This document shows, in pieces, positions 59,501-64,000 of a DNA stretch of 64,000 nucleotides (positions are counted from its first letter, which is position 1; each line of letters opens with the position of its first letter). The notes under the pieces are model-generated. The model was not told the DNA's origin. It did not search any database and worked only from the letters and a program-made list of their open reading frames with translations. The translations under genes and the position numbers were made by a program. The stretch is from Lentinula raphanica (lineage: Eukaryota; Basidiomycota; Agaricomycetes; Agaricales; Omphalotaceae), in the NCBI GenBank assembly GCA_027919835.1, contig JANVFP010000009.1:992001-1056000 (forward strand), read 5' to 3'.

Positions 59501-62500
59501 CTAGCCGCCTATCGCGCGTTGCTCAGGCAGAGTTCAAGCTTTCAAGTCTAGTTTGGGGCATGAACATTCGGCGGGTAGCAACCCTGCTTTAATCTAGCAT
59601 GTTGTCGTTCGTATTACATGTCATTCGAACCTCTGGCTACCTCTGGTTGGTCTTGTCCTTGATTTCGTCAAACGGAAATTATCGGTGGTTTCATTCGAGC
59701 TCATTTATTAGGTCCGCGGATTGGAATGAAGTTGGCAGTATCTGAGGTGCAACTTGAGAGGTCTAGCCTGAGGGTGAGGTGCTTTATTTATTTCCTGTGG
59801 CTCGAGACCGGTGGTTCCGAAGTATTAGTAACAGGTCCCAAGGAACTCTGCTGCCCGTAAGGATGTCGGCAGGTAAGGTCATGAACGGTCTTGGAGAGAA
59901 TCGACGGCTGCGGAACGTTGAAAGTACCTACTTAAATTCTATCATATATTTCTCATACTTCCTGGGTAATTGGGTAAGAAAACCATGCAAAATCATTCAG
60001 GAATTGGATATTGAATATTGAAGACTCGAGTACTCAAGTTGAATGTAGCCATGCCCAAAAACTCCGAGAAATTACATACGAGCTGTAGTATTGGTATTGT
60101 AGTATAGAGACATTCAGCATTGGCAGGAGCAGGAGCGCCCGGCTCCGGCGTAGAGTTGACAAAATTCTGAGAGCTTGATGCGTTGACGGCGCCAAGGAGA
60201 GACGGGTTAAACGATAGCCTAAAGCTATATGAAGATTATAGAACGGGGAACTGAGGTTGATATACATAGTTGAACGAGCACGGCCGGAACCTCATCAATC
60301 ACTCGAATGTCTTCCAGAACGATTTTCCTGTTCTCCTGCGTCACTTCTTTCTGTCCGGTAGAGAAACTGACCACGTCTAGAAAATCATTTACACAATAGC
60401 ATATTATAGTACGAGGTTGACATTACTAATACTACCTGCAGGAACCTGCAAGAGAGTTTGAGTTCAGGACTCCAGGTTGCTTCCGCTTCAAATTCCGTCC
60501 AGCGCTTGTTTTCCATTCTTGAAACCAGGTTGAGCAAGCGGAGGCAGTTTCGGGCTTTTGATCAGAGGATGGGCAGTCGATCATCCGTGATAGATATCGA
60601 TAATTGATTGTTCAGTTTGGATGATGGTGCTTGAGGTACGAGGCTTTATTTGAAGATCTGTGGGCAGCCGTGGGTCTAGTACTAACGGTGGAGTTTGAAG
60701 ACGGGCCATAAAATGTTTTGGCCCGGGTGGTCAAACTTTCAAACCCGATTGTACTCATCATGCCAATGGTGTGTACGATGTATATGTACTGTGGATTCAT
60801 CAGACCATCATGAAGATCATCCGCACACGAGCGGAGGCATACATCTCCCTACTAGTATCAACACAGTCGCAACATAGTAGACACCGACAAAGGAGTTCCG
60901 GAGGTTGGTGGGTTCCTGTGGGTTGGCGCTGGCACAAATTACACCTACTGCGTATCCTCCCACATGTCCTCAGGTAGCCTCAAGTGTTTTCAGGTGCGTC
61001 CTGGTAGGTCCTGGTGCGTCCTTCGTATCCTTTCAGAAAAAGGGTCAACGAAACTTCAAACCAGAGCACCGAAGAAAATCCGGTCGGATTCTAACCTTGT
61101 GATTCTGAAACCAAAGCTGTGCAGCTAACTAGAGCTAACTGCGACCAAGGTTCGGAGGTAAAATCAAAAGAGGCAGGTAAAGAGCGATTTTCTCTTACCC
61201 CACACCTTCCCCGACGCTGCGACCGGCTGTGAACCCTGCAACGTCCTGCGACAGGAAGTTTTTAGCAGGTGTTAGTAGTATATAGTAGGTTATAGTAGGC
61301 TGGGACTCTGGGTTAGTAGTCTGTGCTAGTCAGGAAAAAAACGACCGACGGTCGATAAGATAGTTTTTTGTAGCGTCGTGCGTCTACGTACGATCTTCAG
61401 AGCCTCGAGGCAGACCGTAGACGAACAAGGCTAAAGTAGAGTCCGTCCTGCATCGCACTTGTTTCGAAAGCATATGCTTCTCAAGTTCCAAGCCGATTCA
61501 GGTCCTTGAAACTTGAAAGGCCAGCTGTAACAAATTCTTCAGAATCTAAAGACTCAACCCTGCAATTCATTCTACGCTGCGGCGTGCGCTCAATATTTCG
61601 GAGACAAGGCTAGAAAGAGTCTAATTACTTTCGTCAAAAGCTGTCCACAAAGTTCCCAAGTTCCCAAGTTCCGTTGTGTCTTGACTAAGAGGACCTGAAG
61701 CCTGTTCAGAGAAGCGCATGAACACTGAACAGGTTTTTGAACACGGAAGAAAAAAATTGTGGTCGTAAGTATGGTCGCTATGCTAATAGCCCATGGTAGT
61801 TTATACCGATATCTGAGTAAGACGGAAGGCGGAAAGTGGACGTCGGGTGAGGTAGCGGCGGCGGAACTTGGGACTCGGAGAGTCGGAAGGAGGTTATCAG
61901 AGGTTATCCTATAGGTTATCCTGCACAGCCCAGAACTATGGACGCGGCTCTTTCCTTGGGTTCGAATCGAAAGTCATACTAACAGTCTTCTGAGATGTCC
62001 TTGAAAATCGTTCTTAAATCGAAGCTGGAAATCCTCCACAAAGTGCCCTGTTACACAGAAGACTGAGAAGCGACGTCGACTGATCATCGTTTTTCATCGA
62101 TAAGATGCAGAGAAATCGATATCGATCAGATAATTGGACGGAGAGTGAGTGAGTGAGTTGGAATGTACCACTGTGAGCTGGATCAGTAGCTGGAAAAATC
62201 GTCTTAGAGTTTTTGAAAAATGGAAGAAAGGAAAAACAAGAATTTATCGTGTCCATCGCGTCATAGTGTGATCATGACTCGAACAAGTCGCTGACAAACA
62301 CGGATAGAACGAAATTTTTTTTGACACGCTCCTCCGACTCGTTCTTCGACTTCAAGCCATCGTGTGGTCATCGTACAAGGATATATGCTTTCTCAATACC
62401 TCTCTGACTCAACCATATCCCGGACCTACAGGATCTCTGGACTCCTTCGCCTCAAAATTCTCGCTTTGACCGGTCGGACCTTTCGGAAAACGCCAGAAGA

Positions 62501-63305
62501 AAGAGCCAGCTGTATGCTTTCTTGCTCCATAGGATGACTACTACGATTGAAGGTTGAATGAATCTTTCTTTGACATTGGCTGGAACTTGATACCGAGAGA
62601 TGCGCAAGGGGATGGATTGAAAAGAATACGAGGTATGTGGCAAAAAATTTAGATGCTTGCCCAGAGAGACTCATACGCCTTGGTCATAGTATAGTTCGCA
62701 GATGGATCTCAAAAGACTCTTGTCAATTGTGTCTCGATACCGTTGTCCTTCTCGTCGCGCAGATTTTTTTCTGGAGAGCTTCCTTCTGCAAAACTATATC
62801 GTGCCACAGGGACCAAACTCTGCTTCTCGCTAGTGTTCTTGCTCGGCGTTGGAGACTTGGAATACGTTATAGGACAGTTTTACGAGTGTGCAGTCAAACG
62901 AGAGCTCTCTCGTCGTGCTTTCCCCGCGGAGAGATTCGTTCTGCATGACCAGGCACCGGAAAAATCTCCAAGCGCGTGGCCTTTTTTTAGTGGCGTTTCG
63001 ATCGGAGTGCTTTTGCTGTTTTCGTAAAATGAGGTAAGCGGCAGAAAGTCCAAATAGTAAATTGTAAAAATAATTAATTAATTGACAGAAAAGGAAATAA
63101 CGGGATATTCCTCCCCTCGGATTGGTTAACGATTCAACTCCTCTGTCACGATGTCACAGTGGCATCAAACACCCAAAGTGGCCCGGAAGGGTTGATTTCA
63201 GATCTCAAGATCTACAGTTGGGATGATACATAAAATACAGTTCATCGCTTCTTCCTTGCTTGGTTTACTTTACGACCTTTCGGTACATTTCCCCTAACAA
63301 TCCCA
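53511..63305. other. Gene-poor region of almost 10 kb
   Basis: I found no protein with recognisable motifs, no spliced frame with good consensus, no rRNA and no convincing tRNA. Open frames are short and scattered on both strands. The sequence includes local tandem reiterations (AAGCTCAAGCTC near 53840, GGTTATCCT units near 61900, AAGTTCCC units near 61660), a degenerate duplication near 54.6-54.9 kb, and CA/CT-rich stretches. Long decayed genes or unrecognised lncRNAs cannot be excluded. Confidence 0.5.
54628..54872. repeat. Degenerate tandem duplication, about 135-bp period
   Basis: The blocks near 54628-54735 and 54763-54872 share, in order, CCCGTTCGT, TTTCTGGAT, AGCACCGC, GTCAAAAA/CTCAAAAA and ACCCTC-TTCTG segments with many substitutions. 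Neither copy has a continuous frame, so they are probably remnants of an old tandem duplicate. Confidence 0.5.
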
Positions 63306-64000
63306 ATGTCCTCTGCTCCTTCATCTACTCTTTCTACCTCACCATCGCTCTCGACGACCAGTCTAGCTGAGAGCGTCTCGAGCATAACGACAGCGTCCAC
63401 TTCATGTACCGACTCCTCTTCATCATCATCGTCTACGGACTCTGCAACCTCTAGCGGTCATTCCATCCGCCCAAATGAACATCTTGCAATACTCATGCCT
63501 CGTTCTCTCTGGAAACGAGATTCGTTGTCCAACTCTTGTGATACATTTTCTTGTCCAACCGTCTTCTCCTCATTTCCCACCTTCTCGACCACATTCGCGT
63601 TTCCCACTCTTGAACGAAGGCACCATTGTCGCAAATGCGGAGGTGTGTTTTGCAGCAAATGTACCTCACGCACTACCCCATTACTCGACGCGCGTAATTT
63701 GCCGTTCCTCAACCCACCGAGGAATACCAGTATCTACGACTTTGTCTCCGAGGGAGGCATCGTCGACTCACACGCTCGAGTCTGCGACGACTGCTGGGAC
63801 CAGCTACATGGCACACCCAGCTTGCCACAAACACCAGAGTTGAAGCTCAGCATGCTGCCTATGCCGCAGACGCTTCGTCGCTCCTCTGTCGTGTCCTCAG
63901 GCGATAGCTCGCCTGCTTCGAGTACGTCTCCTCGTACTCCCCCAGATACGCCACTTCTTGTAGACGCCACCCTCTCATCCGCCACCTCCATCGTCCGCAG
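63306..64000 (+). CDS. FYVE-type zinc-finger protein, 3' end outside window
   Basis: An ATG at 63306 opens a frame that stays open to the window end (231 codons seen). After a Ser/Thr-rich start, WKRDSLSNSC begins the FYVE-like motif. Residues near 120-135 read RRHHCRKCGGVFCSKCTSR, the RRHHCR.CG signature of FYVE fingers that bind phosphatidylinositol 3-phosphate on endosomes. RVCDDCWDQL supplies the last zinc pair. The first pair is CDTFSC (four residues between the cysteines) and a Phe/Thr/Ser-rich stretch separates it from RRHHCR. The loop between the second and last pairs is also longer than usual. The tail is Ser/Pro/Thr-rich with several TPP/SP sites. An endosomal or vacuolar role is inferred. 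Confidence 0.85.
   Translation, partial: MSSAPSSTLSTSPSLSTTSLAESVSSITTASTSCTDSSSSSSSTDSATSSGHSIRPNEHLAILMPRSLWKRDSLSNSCDTFSCPTVFSSFPTFSTTFAFPTLERRHHCRKCGGVFCSKCTSRTTPLLDARNLPFLNPPRNTSIYDFVSEGGIVDSHARVCDDCWDQLHGTPSLPQTPELKLSMLPMPQTLRRSSVVSSGDSSPASSTSPRTPPDTPLLVDATLSSATSIVR

Noticed and set aside
61940..61975. GGGTTCGAATCG resembling a tRNA B box
   Set aside because: No matching acceptor, D or anticodon arms could be folded around it.
62637..63027. Two overlapping frames of 94-103 codons before the FYVE gene
   Set aside because: Cys/Arg/Leu-rich composition without domain, in the probable promoter region; no splice-consistent extension.

Overview
The window is nuclear DNA of a basidiomycete fungus, most likely an Agaricomycete. 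The evidence is the gene style: many GT-AG introns of about 45-65 nt, a tandem pair of DUF6534-type seven-helix proteins, a private array of F-box/leucine-rich proteins, and a Dbf2/Sid2-type NDR kinase. Gene models below were spliced by hand from the sequence. Each spliced model closes in frame, but none has been tested against RNA or a database.

Layout. 1-3.1 kb: on the minus strand, an adrenodoxin-reductase-like flavoprotein (cut by the window edge) and an HMG-box transcription factor. 5.2-8.1 kb: a large cysteine-rich single-pass membrane protein with receptor-like architecture. 8.4-8.9 kb: a 520-bp terminal-inverted-repeat element. 11.7-12.6 kb: an unrecognised 296-aa protein. 13.1-15.2 kb: the NDR kinase. 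15.2-21.2 kb: a segmental tandem duplication carrying two intact DUF6534 genes and a third decayed fragment. 21.3-23.0 kb: an SMN homologue divergent from a small membrane protein. 23.2-37.6 kb: five F-box/LRR-like paralogues, the fourth a pseudogene, with a 3.2-kb nested transposon between the fourth and fifth. 37.9-42.8 kb: a Dnmt2-type tRNA methyltransferase divergent from a PHD-finger protein. 43.6-45.6 kb: a Cid1-like nucleotidyltransferase. 46-47.4 kb: a probably broken seven-helix gene. 48.3-53.5 kb: a secreted protein, an unrecognised protein with a Tudor-like stretch, and an aryl-alcohol-dehydrogenase-type aldo/keto reductase. 53.5-63.3 kb: almost 10 kb without a recognisable gene. 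63.3 kb to the end: the start of a FYVE-finger protein.

No single pathway or biosynthetic cluster ties the genes together. The housekeeping genes (reductase, NDR kinase, SMN, Dnmt2, PHD protein, nucleotidyltransferase) are separated by lineage-specific expansions and mobile DNA. The strongest unusual signals are: (i) a family of long-TIR elements with exact 9-bp target duplications, one copy enlarged six-fold by two nested elements; (ii) runs of symmetric small exons in the PHD gene and across the signal peptide of the cysteine-rich receptor; (iii) a predicted 5-nt microexon in the secreted protein; (iv) a birth-and-death F-box array with clear disabling mutations in one member; and (v) a tandem duplication that also copied the promoter side of the NDR kinase gene.
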